Source: Acidobacteriota bacterium (GTDB lineage: Bacteria > Acidobacteriota > Terriglobia > Terriglobales > SCQP01). From it: a stretch of 64,000 nt of DNA. A program made the translations under genes and the position numbers. The DNA lies in the NCBI GenBank assembly GCA_027314025.1, contig DAHVCP010000011.1, positions 1 through 64,000 on the forward strand, given 5' to 3'. Below the pieces are notes generated by a model, which saw only the letters and a list, made by a program, of their open reading frames with translations, did no database searches and had not been told where the DNA came from. The stretch's first letter is position 1, and each line of letters opens with the position of its first letter. Shown here piece by piece: positions 7,645-15,858 of this stretch.

Positions 7645-8814
7645 ATGATCATCTCCCGCATTTCATTGAAAAACTGGCGGAACTTCCGCAACGTGGATAC
7701 GCCGCTTGGAGGTAGGGCCTTCCTGGTCGGGCCAAACGCCTCCGGTAAATCCAACTTCCTAGACGCAATCAAGTTCCTGCGGGATCTGGCGCGATCCGGT
7801 GGTGGGCTACAGAAAGCAGTGCTCGACCGGGGAGGGCTGTCCAAAATTCGCTGCCTTGCGGCCCGCGCGCACCCGGACGTCGAGATCGGAGTTGAACTTT
7901 CCGAGCCCAACGGCACGGAGGGTTCGCCCGCCGAGTGGCGCTACGCGGTCGGAATCCGCCAGCAAACCCGTGGCCACCGGCAGCTGCTGTTGAAATACGA
8001 GAAGGTCTGGCGGCGAGGGGAACTGATTCTCGAGCGCCCAAACGAAAACGACAAGGCGGACGAGCTGCTGCTCACGCAGACTCACCTGGAGCAGATCAAC
8101 GCGAACCGAGACTTCCGGTCCGTCGCCGCGTTCCTGCAATCCGTGCTGTACCTTCACCTTGTCCCCCAATTAGTGCGGAATCCCGAGGCATTCGTGCCCG
8201 GCCAAGCGGCTGTTTCCGACCCGTTCGGAAGAAACTTCCTGGAGCGCGTAATGGGAACCCCGGAAAAGACCCGCAAAGCTCGCCTCAGGCGGATTGAGGA
8301 GGCGTTGCGCCTCGCCGTCCCGCAATTCCATGGCCTGACCGCCGTGAAGGATGACGCTGGCACGCCCCACCTTGAGACGATCTACGAGCATTGGCGGCCG
8401 GACGGCGCCCGCCAGCGGGAGGACCAGTTCTCCGACGGCACCCTCCGCCTCATCGGGCTCTTGTGGTCCCTGCAAGAGGGAGAGGCGCCGCTCCTGCTCG
8501 AGGAACCAGAGCTCTCGCTCAACCCGGCAATCGTTCGGCAGCTCCCTGGCGTGATTCACCAATTTCAGAAAGTACGCGGCGGGCGACAGGTGATACTCAG
8601 TACGCACAGCTCGGAGCTCCTCAACACCCGAAGTATCGGCGGGCACGAGGTGCTGATGCTGATCCCGACCAAGGAGGGCACCGACGTGAAATTGGCGAGC
8701 TCGGTTGCGGACGTTCGGCTGCTGTTGGAGGGCGGGATGCCGATAGGGGACGCAGTTCTTCCGCGGACGGAGCCCTCCGGGGCCAGCCAGTTGTCGCTGT
8801 CCCTGTCTGCGTGA
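7645..8814 (+). CDS. AAA ATPase (RecF/OLD-like), first gene of a putative defence pair
   Basis: 389 residues. It starts MIISRISLKNWRNF, typical of AAA_15/AAA_21 proteins. Walker A is GPNASGKS (29-36), the ABC-type signature is FSDGTLR (from 262), Walker B is LLLEEPELSL (283-292) and the switch His321 lies in STHSSELL. It is an SMC/OLD-like ATPase with no nuclease domain of its own. The next gene starts inside its stop codon (GTGA), so the two products are made together. The AAA plus TOPRIM arrangement matches known two-gene phage-defence modules such as PARIS and AbiL in general design. I infer defence; a DNA-repair role is possible. It starts divergently from the gene at 7509. Confidence 0.85.
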   Translation: MIISRISLKNWRNFRNVDTPLGGRAFLVGPNASGKSNFLDAIKFLRDLARSGGGLQKAVLDRGGLSKIRCLAARAHPDVEIGVELSEPNGTEGSPAEWRYAVGIRQQTRGHRQLLLKYEKVWRRGELILERPNENDKADELLLTQTHLEQINANRDFRSVAAFLQSVLYLHLVPQLVRNPEAFVPGQAAVSDPFGRNFLERVMGTPEKTRKARLRRIEEALRLAVPQFHGLTAVKDDAGTPHLETIYEHWRPDGARQREDQFSDGTLRLIGLLWSLQEGEAPLLLEEPELSLNPAIVRQLPGVIHQFQKVRGGRQVILSTHSSELLNTRSIGGHEVLMLIPTKEGTDVKLASSVADVRLLLEGGMPIGDAVLPRTEPSGASQLSLSLSA

Positions 8815-9395
8815 TCCCGGCGAACGCAGTCGTCGAGGACCTGCTGAGTGAGATCGTCCTCCGCCGCTTGGCCAAACACCGGTTTGCCATTGGGGCCGTC
8901 TACGGCCGCGAAGGCGTAGGCTACATCGCAAAGCGAATCGGTGCTTTCAACAACGCAGCGCGCGGCGGGCCGTGGATCGTTCTCGCGGACCTCGACAGCA
9001 ATCCGTGCGCGCCTCGCCTGATCGGCCATTGGCTGCCGAACGGGCCGCACCGCAACCTGATCCTTCGCATCGCGGTTCGCGAGGTGGAGGCATGGCTCCT
9101 TGCGGACGCGGCAGGGTTCGCCCAGACGCTCGGGATCGCGGCCCACCTGGTCCCTGCCCAGCCCGAGAACCTTTCGGACCCAAAGCGGACGCTGGTTGAC
9201 ACCTGCCGCCGCTCCAGGCTTTCGGCGTTAAGGAGGGACGTGCTTCCCCTCCACCCATCCGATGCGCAGGGGCCGGGCTACAACGACCGCCTTGGCAAAT
9301 TCGCGCAAAACGCCTGGCGCCCAGAGGCCGCCCGCGCGGCCGCTCCCAGCCTGGATCGCGCGATGAGGGCCATCGAGTCTTTCCGATGGCCGTAG
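8811..9395 (+). CDS. TOPRIM-like (DUF4276-type) protein, second gene of the putative defence pair
   Basis: 194 residues, starting at GTG 8811 with a 4-nt overlap with the ATPase gene. An acidic motif near the N-terminus (VVEDLLSEIVLRRL, Glu9/Glu14) and, after a beta-strand, IVLADLDSNPC (Asp60/Asp62) give the Glu then DxD order of TOPRIM folds. VREVEAWLLAD is a segment I associate with DUF4276-like proteins that pair with AAA ATPases. I infer a metal-dependent nuclease or toxin effector controlled by the ATPase. The family name is from memory; the coupling and acidic motifs are visible. The open frame runs further upstream but overlaps the ATPase, so GTG 8811 is chosen. Confidence 0.7.
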   Translation: MIPANAVVEDLLSEIVLRRLAKHRFAIGAVYGREGVGYIAKRIGAFNNAARGGPWIVLADLDSNPCAPRLIGHWLPNGPHRNLILRIAVREVEAWLLADAAGFAQTLGIAAHLVPAQPENLSDPKRTLVDTCRRSRLSALRRDVLPLHPSDAQGPGYNDRLGKFAQNAWRPEAARAAAPSLDRAMRAIESFRWP

Positions 9396-9421
9396 CTCGA
9401 CCCCGGGCCCTCATCCACCGA

Positions 9422-9439
9422 GCCGGCGGGGCCGCCGGC
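9422..9439. terminator. GC hairpin between convergent genes
   Basis: GCCGGCG and CGCCGGC are separated by GGGC between the convergent ends of the TOPRIM-like gene and cinA. It has no T-tract, so it is at best a weak bidirectional terminator. Confidence 0.3.
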
Positions 9440-9520
9440 GAGACGGGTCCGGTTCGCCCCGCTGTACGCCTTCGCCTTCTCCGGCCGGCCTCCGCGTTCG
9501 CTACCCGTGCCTCGCGGGTC

Positions 9521-10864
9521 TCATCGCGCAGGTTTCGCGGGTCCGTCTCCCAGCGCCTGGCGCAGCGCCTCCAATGCCAGCGTGGTGCTCCAGCGCCGGA
9601 TGCGGTCGCGTTCCCCCGACAAGCGGCAGCGCTGAACCTCGGGCTCCGCCCGCCACGTTTCCGGCCCGGCCAAGGCGATGAACACCGTGCCCACCGGCTT
9701 TTCCGCGCTGCCGCCGCCGGGGCCGGCAATGCCGGTGATGGCCAGGGCCCAATCCACGCCCCAACGCCGCCGCAGTCCGGCGGCCATCTCCGCGGCGCAT
9801 TCCGCGCTGACGGCGCCAAATGCCTCCAGCGTTTCGCGGCGGACTCCCAGCTCCCGCGCCTTCACCTCATTGCCGTAGCTGACGACGCCGCCGGGAAAAT
9901 AATCCGACGCGCCGGCGACGGCGGTCACTCGCCCCGCCAGCAGCCCGCCGGTGCAGCTCTCCGCCACCGCCAGCGTCTGCCCGCGCGCCCGCAGCCGCGC
10001 GCCGACCACCGCTTCCAAGGGTTCCCCGCTCGTCGTGAAGACCGCCGGCGCCAGCGCCGCCGCCAATTCCGCCAGCAACGCCTCCAGCCGCGCCGACCGC
10101 GGCGCGGGCGCCCGCAGGTGCAGCTCGATCTCCCCCGGCGATGCGGCCAAGATGGTCGTCTCGACCTCCGGATAGCGGCCATAGATTGGCGCCGCGATCT
10201 CATCCACGGCGGATTCGGGGCGCCCGGCGACAGTCAGCTGCCGCGCGGCCAAGGGCACGGGCGCCAAACCCCGGGCGGCGCACCAACGCTGCACGCGCGG
10301 CGCCACTTCCGCGGCCCACATCGGCCGCAATTCCCGCGGCGGCCCGGGCAGCAGACAGAGCGCAGCCCGCTGTAGCGGCAGCCATTGGCCCGGCGCCGAG
10401 CCATTGGGATTGGGAAGAATCTCCGCGCCGTCCAGCCGCTCGGCCTGCCGCAGATTGCGCTCCGGCATCGCCCATCCCCGCGCCGCGAAGCGCCGCCGCA
10501 GGCTCTCGGCCAGCCCGGCCTCGGCCACCAGCGCCGCCCCCGTCGCCGCCGCCGCCGCCGGCCGCGTCACGTCATCGTCGGTCGGCCCCAAGCCGCCGGT
10601 CACGAACACCAGATCGGCGCGGCCTAGGGCCTCGCGCATGGCCCCGGCCAAATCCTCCTGGCGGTCCCCCACCACCTGCTTGCGGCGGCACGCCACCCCC
10701 AGCGCATTCAGCTCCGCGGTCAGATACAGCGAGTTGCTGTCCAGGCGGAAAGGCGTCAGCAGTTCCGAACCGGCGGCGATGATCTCCGCCACGATCCCCG
10801 CCACCACGGCGCCCGCCTGCGGCGCGCCTGCTGGTCCGGCGTCGGAAGAGGAATCGGGCGGCAA
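9521..10864 (-). CDS. cinA: CinA-family protein (nicotinamide-nucleotide amidohydrolase / ADP-ribose pyrophosphatase)
   Basis: 447 residues, full length for two-domain CinA. The N-terminal molybdopterin-binding-like (COG1058) domain has SELLTPFRLDSNSLYLT and VTGGLGPTDDDVTR. The C-terminal PncC amidase domain (from about 290) has AESCTGGLLAGRVT and ITGIAGPGGG. CinA deamidates NMN in pyridine-nucleotide salvage and can hydrolyse ADP-ribose. It starts 13 nt after the stop of the propeller gene on the same strand. The first 20 residues are Pro/Ala/Ser-rich and the true start may be slightly downstream, for example at one of the GTG codons before VAEIIAAG. Confidence 0.93.
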   Translation of the reverse strand: MPPDSSSDAGPAGAPQAGAVVAGIVAEIIAAGSELLTPFRLDSNSLYLTAELNALGVACRRKQVVGDRQEDLAGAMREALGRADLVFVTGGLGPTDDDVTRPAAAAATGAALVAEAGLAESLRRRFAARGWAMPERNLRQAERLDGAEILPNPNGSAPGQWLPLQRAALCLLPGPPRELRPMWAAEVAPRVQRWCAARGLAPVPLAARQLTVAGRPESAVDEIAAPIYGRYPEVETTILAASPGEIELHLRAPAPRSARLEALLAELAAALAPAVFTTSGEPLEAVVGARLRARGQTLAVAESCTGGLLAGRVTAVAGASDYFPGGVVSYGNEVKARELGVRRETLEAFGAVSAECAAEMAAGLRRRWGVDWALAITGIAGPGGGSAEKPVGTVFIALAGPETWRAEPEVQRCRLSGERDRIRRWSTTLALEALRQALGDGPAKPAR

Positions 10865-10877
10865 CGTTCCGGCTCGC

Positions 10878-11936
10878 TTACGGCTCGGGGGGCAGCGTCA
10901 TGCCCGCGGCCGGCCAGTCCAGATGGAACAAGGACGAGCCGGTGGCCAGAATCATCGCCGGCCCCGGAGCAAACGCCAAGCCGACCAAATTGTAGCCGCT
11001 GATCACCAGCTCCGCCTCCCGGTTCGGCGAGATGCGCATGATGCCCCGGCGTCCGCGCAGCGACGCGGCGATATAGAGGCGCCCTTCACGGTCGAAGGCC
11101 AGCCCTTGCGGCCGCCCCAGTCCGCGGAAAAACGGCTCCACCACGCCTTGCGGGCTGATCCGCCAGATGGTGTCGAAGCTGGAGGTGGTGGGACCGCTGA
11201 CGTACAGGAAATGATCCGGCCCGAAAGCCAGGTGATACGCCGCGATGCTCGGCTCCAGCGTCGCGAAGACGAAGGTCTTGCGCTCGCGGTCAATCTTGAA
11301 GATGGTCCCGCTGCGGTCGCCCACGTAGAGATTCTCCATGGCGTCGAAGGCCAGGCCCGTGGCCACGCCCATGCCCTCGGCATAGGTGACGGCGACGCCG
11401 TTCACAGCGACGCGATACACGGAGCCCTCATGGCGGCTGCTGACGAACAGCGTCCCTTCCCGATCCAGCGCCAGGCCCGTGGGATTCAGCACCGCCGCCG
11501 TCAGCGGCTTCACCGTGTAGTTGGTGTCGATGCGGAACAGGCTGACCGGCACGCTCTGCCCCCGCGCGCCGCTAAACGTCGCGTAGATATTTCCCTGCCG
11601 GTCCACCACGGGATTGGCCACCGGGTGCAGTTCCTCGCTGATCGGGACCGCGATATCCACGTGCAGAACGTTGCTGATCACGCCGTTGCTTCCGCCCGCC
11701 GGGCGCACCTGCACGCTGCCCGACAATGCGCCTTCCGGCACCCGCACCATCAGCGCGTGTTCGGAACTGACCGAAATGGGCCCGTTCATTTCGCCGAATT
11801 GCACCACCGGCAGCGCCGAGCCGCGCGGCGCCAATCCCTCGCCCTCGATGCGCAGATCGCCGCCGGGCAAAGCGGCGGCGGGCAACAGGCGGTGGATCCT
11901 CGGGGCGGCGGCGCTGGTCTCCTCTTGGCGTGGCAT
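10878..11936 (-). CDS. IPT/TIG domain plus NHL/SMP-30-type beta-propeller protein
   Basis: 352 residues from ATG 11936, with a weak GGGAAA upstream. Residues about 15-90 look like an IPT/TIG immunoglobulin-like domain (RIEGEGLAPRG, VQFGEMNGPISV). The rest is a propeller with repeated blades such as PTGLALDREGTLFVSS, ATGLAFDAMENLYVGD, PQGLAFDREGRLYIA and GLAFAPGPAMI. No signal peptide is visible. Such proteins are common in Acidobacteriota and their substrate is unknown; adhesion or ligand binding is the usual guess. It probably shares a transcript with cinA. Confidence 0.8.
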   Translation of the reverse strand: MPRQEETSAAAPRIHRLLPAAALPGGDLRIEGEGLAPRGSALPVVQFGEMNGPISVSSEHALMVRVPEGALSGSVQVRPAGGSNGVISNVLHVDIAVPISEELHPVANPVVDRQGNIYATFSGARGQSVPVSLFRIDTNYTVKPLTAAVLNPTGLALDREGTLFVSSRHEGSVYRVAVNGVAVTYAEGMGVATGLAFDAMENLYVGDRSGTIFKIDRERKTFVFATLEPSIAAYHLAFGPDHFLYVSGPTTSSFDTIWRISPQGVVEPFFRGLGRPQGLAFDREGRLYIAASLRGRRGIMRISPNREAELVISGYNLVGLAFAPGPAMILATGSSLFHLDWPAAGMTLPPEP

Positions 11937-12348
11937 ATTGTTTCCCGGGCTGGCGGCGGTCTGGCGGGCGCTCCCCAAGCTGCGATTCGCAGGCGCGCTA
12001 GCGATGGTCCCGATGCCGCGGCGTTCCGCTCCGAATCCCGAACGCCGTCTCGGCTCGGCTCGCCCGGCGTTGCGCCGGGGGTCTCCCCGCCGCACCGGCC
12101 CTGGACCCGGCGTGCCGCGATGGAAGCACCTCCGGATTGTGGCGAAAAGCCCGGAACCAGACCAACCCGGCCAAAGCTTTACTATAGCGCAGCGATGTTT
12201 CCCGCCCGGCGGGCGGGCTGACCTGAGGCTTTTGGCCGAGGTGGCGTGTGGCGGCGCGCACCAACCACCCAGTTGGACGCGCCGGTTTGACGCAGCAGCC
12301 GGGTAGTATTGAAATGAGAGTGGGGACCGCAACCCGCGGAGCAAGCGA

Positions 12349-12966
12349 TTGAACCTGCCCAACACGCTTACGTTGTCGCGGATCTTCTTGGTTCCGTTGC
12401 TGGTGGCGGCGTTGTTCAGCACCCGCATCCCGAACCATGAGCTGTACGCCACCGCCATTTTCCTTGCCGCGGCCCTGACCGACTTGTTCGACGGCTACTT
12501 CGCCCGCCGCCGCCGCCAAGTCACCACGCTGGGCGTACTGCTGGATCCGATCGCCGACAAGCTGCTCATCTCGGCGGCGTTCATCTCGCTGGTGCAGGTG
12601 GAACCGATCTGGGTGCCGGCCTGGATGGTGGTCATTATCGTCGGCCGCGAGTTCGCCGTTAGCGGCCTGCGCGGCATCGCCGCCACCCAAGGCTTCGCCA
12701 TCGCCGCCAACGAACTGGGCAAGGCCAAGACCGTCATTCAAGTGCTGGCCATCACCGTCATCATCCTGGGCCACCGCTATGGCGAAATCACCATCGCCGG
12801 CGTCCACGTCAACTTGCAGCTCCTCGGCTGGATCGGCCTGTGGCTGGTGGTCATTCTGGCGCTGCTTTCGGCGTTTAGCTATTTCCGCAAATTCTGGCAG
12901 CGGGTGGACGCCAGCGTGAAACGCCAGCGGGAGCCCGCCGGCCTGGCCAACGTCGAGCCCAGTTAG
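12349..12966 (+). CDS. pgsA: CDP-diacylglycerol-glycerol-3-phosphate 3-phosphatidyltransferase
   Basis: A 205-residue inner-membrane enzyme making phosphatidylglycerol-phosphate from CDP-diacylglycerol. The CDP-alcohol phosphatidyltransferase signature is complete: DGYFARRRRQ, eight residues, then GVLLDPIADK, with all the Asp residues in DG-AR-G-D-D order. It has several hydrophobic helices and a start (NLPNTLTLSRIFLVP) typical of PgsA. The start codon is TTG at 12349 with GGAG about 10 nt upstream. The C-terminus is charged and cytoplasmic. It is divergent from the propeller gene. Confidence 0.95.
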   Translation: MNLPNTLTLSRIFLVPLLVAALFSTRIPNHELYATAIFLAAALTDLFDGYFARRRRQVTTLGVLLDPIADKLLISAAFISLVQVEPIWVPAWMVVIIVGREFAVSGLRGIAATQGFAIAANELGKAKTVIQVLAITVIILGHRYGEITIAGVHVNLQLLGWIGLWLVVILALLSAFSYFRKFWQRVDASVKRQREPAGLANVEPS

Positions 12967-13050
12967 TACCGCGCCGGCGGCATTGCCGGGCGCCGCACGG
13001 GCGGCCTCGCTCGGCGCCGCGGTCACGGCCTTGGCCGGCGCCCGGTTTGT

Positions 13051-14664
13051 CTATCGCGCCGCCTGCAATCCCGGCGCAGCCGCGGCGCGCAGCAGGTGAA
13101 ACTGGAGCGCGTCGGTCAGCGCCTCCCAACTCGCCTCCAGAATGTTGTCCGAGGCGCCGATCGTGACCCACGGCGCGGCGTCTTCCCCATCCACGGCGTA
13201 GGTGCTGGTCAATTTCACCCGTACCCGCGCCTGCGCGCCATGCTGGCCCTCCAAGATCCGCACCTGATAATCCGCCAGCACCACCCCAGCCACCGAGGGA
13301 TGGTGGCCGGCCAAGGCGTTGCGCAACGCCGCGTCTAGCGCCGCCACCGGGCCGCGGCCCTCGGCTTGGGCGGACACCTCCTGGCCCTCGATTTGCAGCC
13401 ACACTTCGGCGCGGGAGCGCCCTTCCCGCCCCTCCGCCTGGCTGCGCACGGCGAAGCGCAGCGGCAGGAACGCGGGCGGCCGCGGCTCCAGCCGCCGCCG
13501 CAGCCACAGCTCCAGCGAGGCGTCGGCCGCCTCCCATTCATAGCCCTCATGCTCGCTGGTCTTGATTTCGGCGGTGATGTCGCGCGCCTGCTCCGGCGTC
13601 AGGTCGAAGCCCAGGGCCGCGGCTTTCTCCAGCACGTTGGCCCGGCCGGATTGGTCGCTCACCAAGATCCGCCGCCGGTTTCCCACCGCCTGCGGCGGCA
13701 CGTGCTCATAGGTCTGCGGATTCTTGCGCACGGCGCTGGCATGAATGCCGCCCTTGTGCGCGAAGGCGCTGGCGCCGACGAACGGCAGGCGGTGGTTCTG
13801 CGCCAGCCCCGCCAGCTCCGCCAACCGCGCCGCCACCGGCGTCAGCCGCTCCAGGCAGCGCCCATCGGCCCGCGGCGGAGAAAACTTCAGCGCCAGGATG
13901 GGCAGCAAACTGGCCAGGTTGGCGTTGCCGCAGCGCTCGCCCCAGCCGTTGAAGGTCCCTTGCACATGGCTGGCGCCGGCGTTCAGCGCGGCCAGCGCAT
14001 TGGCTACGGCGAGATCGCAGTCGTTATGCGTATGAATGCCCAGCGGCAGGCCAACCGCCTCCCGGGCGCGCCGCGTTGCCGCCGCGATATGGCTGGGCAA
14101 TGAGCCGCCGTTGGTGTCGCACAGGACCAGGCGGCTGGCGCCGCCCGCCTCCGCCGCCCGCAGCACCGATAGGGCATACTCCGCGTCGGCCGCATAGCCG
14201 TCGAAGAAATGCTCCGCATCGAAGATCACCTCGCGGCCGGCGCGGCGCAGGAAGGCCACGGAGGCTTCGATCAACCGCACATTCGCCGCGTGGGAGATCC
14301 CGAGGGCGGCGCTGACATGCAGTGTCCAGCTCTTGCCGAAGATGGTGACCACGGCGGTTTCGGCCGCCAGCAAGGCGCGCAGATTGGCGTCGGCATCCAC
14401 CGGGGAGGCGGGATGCGCGGTGCTGCCAAAGGCGGCGAGCCGCGCCCGCTCCAGGCGCAGCTCCTGCTTGGCGCGGGCGAAAAACTCGCTGTCCCGCGGG
14501 TTGGCGCCCGGCCAGCCGCCTTCGATGAAATCCAGCCCAAGGCTGTCCAGCAGCCGGGCCGCTTCCAGCTTTTCCGCCACCGCGAAGGCGACGGCTTCGC
14601 CTTGCGCGCCGTCGCGCAGGGTCGTGTCGTAGAGTTCCACCAAGGGAGAGGATGCAGCGGACAT
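13051..14664 (-). CDS. cimA: (R)-citramalate synthase
   Basis: 537 residues. It condenses pyruvate with acetyl-CoA to citramalate, the threonine-independent entry to isoleucine. It starts PLVELYDTTLRDGAQGE, the HMGL-like domain signature in its CimA form. Metal-binding IHTHNDCDLAVAN, then VQGTFNGWGERCGNANL and HKGGIHASAV follow. A LeuA-type allosteric dimerisation domain occupies the last 130 or so residues (LADYQVRILEG, VRVKLTSTYAVDG). ATG at 14664 has GGAGG 4 nt upstream. The DTTLRDGAQGE form and the 530-residue length fit CimA better than 2-isopropylmalate synthase. Confidence 0.93.
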   Translation of the reverse strand: MSAASSPLVELYDTTLRDGAQGEAVAFAVAEKLEAARLLDSLGLDFIEGGWPGANPRDSEFFARAKQELRLERARLAAFGSTAHPASPVDADANLRALLAAETAVVTIFGKSWTLHVSAALGISHAANVRLIEASVAFLRRAGREVIFDAEHFFDGYAADAEYALSVLRAAEAGGASRLVLCDTNGGSLPSHIAAATRRAREAVGLPLGIHTHNDCDLAVANALAALNAGASHVQGTFNGWGERCGNANLASLLPILALKFSPPRADGRCLERLTPVAARLAELAGLAQNHRLPFVGASAFAHKGGIHASAVRKNPQTYEHVPPQAVGNRRRILVSDQSGRANVLEKAAALGFDLTPEQARDITAEIKTSEHEGYEWEAADASLELWLRRRLEPRPPAFLPLRFAVRSQAEGREGRSRAEVWLQIEGQEVSAQAEGRGPVAALDAALRNALAGHHPSVAGVVLADYQVRILEGQHGAQARVRVKLTSTYAVDGEDAAPWVTIGASDNILEASWEALTDALQFHLLRAAAAPGLQAAR

Positions 14665-14754
14665 GAAGCCTCCGGTTCAGGCATGCGCCGGCCGCCCGCG
14701 AATGGCGGGGCCGGGAGGACAACAGATGACTTTTGAGGGAAAAACGGGCGAGAG

Positions 14755-14781
14755 CCGCTGACCGCGGACGGTGGTCAGCGG
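14755..14781 (-). promoter_or_regulatory. Perfect 9-bp hairpin in the cimA leader
   Basis: CCGCTGACC and GGTCAGCGG surround a 9-nt loop about 90 nt upstream of cimA. On the minus strand an interrupted T5 tract follows 10 nt later, so it could be an attenuator, but the spacing is poor for a classical one. I see no leader peptide rich in Ile, Leu or Val codons. Confidence 0.3.
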
Positions 14782-14917
14782 ACCGTAATTCGGAACCGGA
14801 GGATGGCGCCCGAAGGAATCACTGCGGATTGATTTTACCACGCCGGCGCCGCGCCATCGCAGCCCGTGGCGCCCGCCGGGCGGCCATCGGGCCGTCGTCG
14901 GCACGGCGGCGGATTCG

Positions 14918-15841
14918 TTAGCCGCCCGCCCGGCGCAGGAAGCGGCGCGCGTAGGGGCGATCCAAGAACGCGGCCACGCCGCCGGCGCGGGTAACCGAGA
15001 GCGCCCCGGCGTAGTTGGCGAAACGCAGGCAGGCATTCACATCGGCGCCGCGCAGGAACTGGTGCAGAAAGCCGGCGTCGAAGCTGTCGCCGGCGCCAAC
15101 CGCGTCCACCAGCTTGGCCCGAACGCCGGGGGCGGACCATCGCCCTGCGCCGCGCCGCGCCGCCGCGCCGCGCGCGCCCTGTTTCACCACGATCAGCGGG
15201 CCCGGCGCTCCGCTCCGCTCGGCCAGCATCGGCCGCAGCTTCGCCGCCTCCCGCCGGTTCAGGAACAGCAGGTCCAGATGGGGCAGCACGCGGCGCAAGC
15301 CTCCGTCCCAGCGGTCTTCGGGATCGTCGTTGGCATCCAGCGAGGTGGTCAGGCCGGCCGCGCGCAGGTCGGCGAACAGCCGCGGCAGTTGCGGCTGAAG
15401 CTGGCGCTGGAGAAAAAACGACGACAGGTGAAAATGCTGGGCCCGCCGCAGATACGCCAAATCGAGATCGCGCCGCCGCAGCGTGGCGATCGCGCCGGGG
15501 TAGGTCAGGATTTCCCGTCCCCGCGCCTGCGCCAGAATGACGGTCAGTCCCGTGGACGGCGCTGCCGCCGTCTTGACCTGCGTCACCTCGACGCCGGCGG
15601 CGGCCAGCGCCGCCCGCGCGGCGCGGCCCAGCATATCGTCGCCGATGCGGCTGGCGAAGCCGACGCGATTGCCCAGACAGGCCAGGTTGTGGGCCACGAT
15701 GGCCGAGGAACTGCCCAGCGTCAGCGCCAAGTCGGAGGCCAAATACTCCCGCTCCAGCGCGCGCCGCCGGGGCAGACCATAAAGAATCAGATCCAGATTC
15801 AGCTCGCCGGCGACGACAACGTCCAGCCTTCGCATACCCAT
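14918..15841 (-). CDS. PfkB-family carbohydrate kinase
   Basis: 307 residues from ATG 15841 (another ATG lies at 15835). It is a ribokinase-fold sugar or sugar-phosphate kinase. The N-terminus VVVAGELNLDLILYG, the SSSAIVAHNLACLGN substrate loop, LIVVKQGARGA and the catalytic DAVGAGDSFDAGFLH (anion hole GAGD with catalytic Asp) are all present. It lies 17 nt after the SIS gene and is the last gene of the receptor-GH36-DeoR-SIS-PfkB run. In amino-sugar (aga-type) loci a kinase of this family phosphorylates tagatose-6-phosphate. I infer a similar step here; the substrate cannot be read from sequence. Confidence 0.85.
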   Translation of the reverse strand: MGMRRLDVVVAGELNLDLILYGLPRRRALEREYLASDLALTLGSSSAIVAHNLACLGNRVGFASRIGDDMLGRAARAALAAAGVEVTQVKTAAAPSTGLTVILAQARGREILTYPGAIATLRRRDLDLAYLRRAQHFHLSSFFLQRQLQPQLPRLFADLRAAGLTTSLDANDDPEDRWDGGLRRVLPHLDLLFLNRREAAKLRPMLAERSGAPGPLIVVKQGARGAAARRGAGRWSAPGVRAKLVDAVGAGDSFDAGFLHQFLRGADVNACLRFANYAGALSVTRAGGVAAFLDRPYARRFLRRAGG

Positions 15842-15858
15842 CACGCCGACGTGCCCGG

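Noticed and set aside
5015-7648. An 877-residue plus-strand frame
   Set aside because: Antisense to the GAF-SpoIIE and DeoC-like genes; composition is His/Arg/Gln-rich noise.
14755-14781. A T-box or amino-acid riboswitch before cimA
   Set aside because: Only a single hairpin is visible, with no T-box sequence, no specifier loop and no well-placed terminator.
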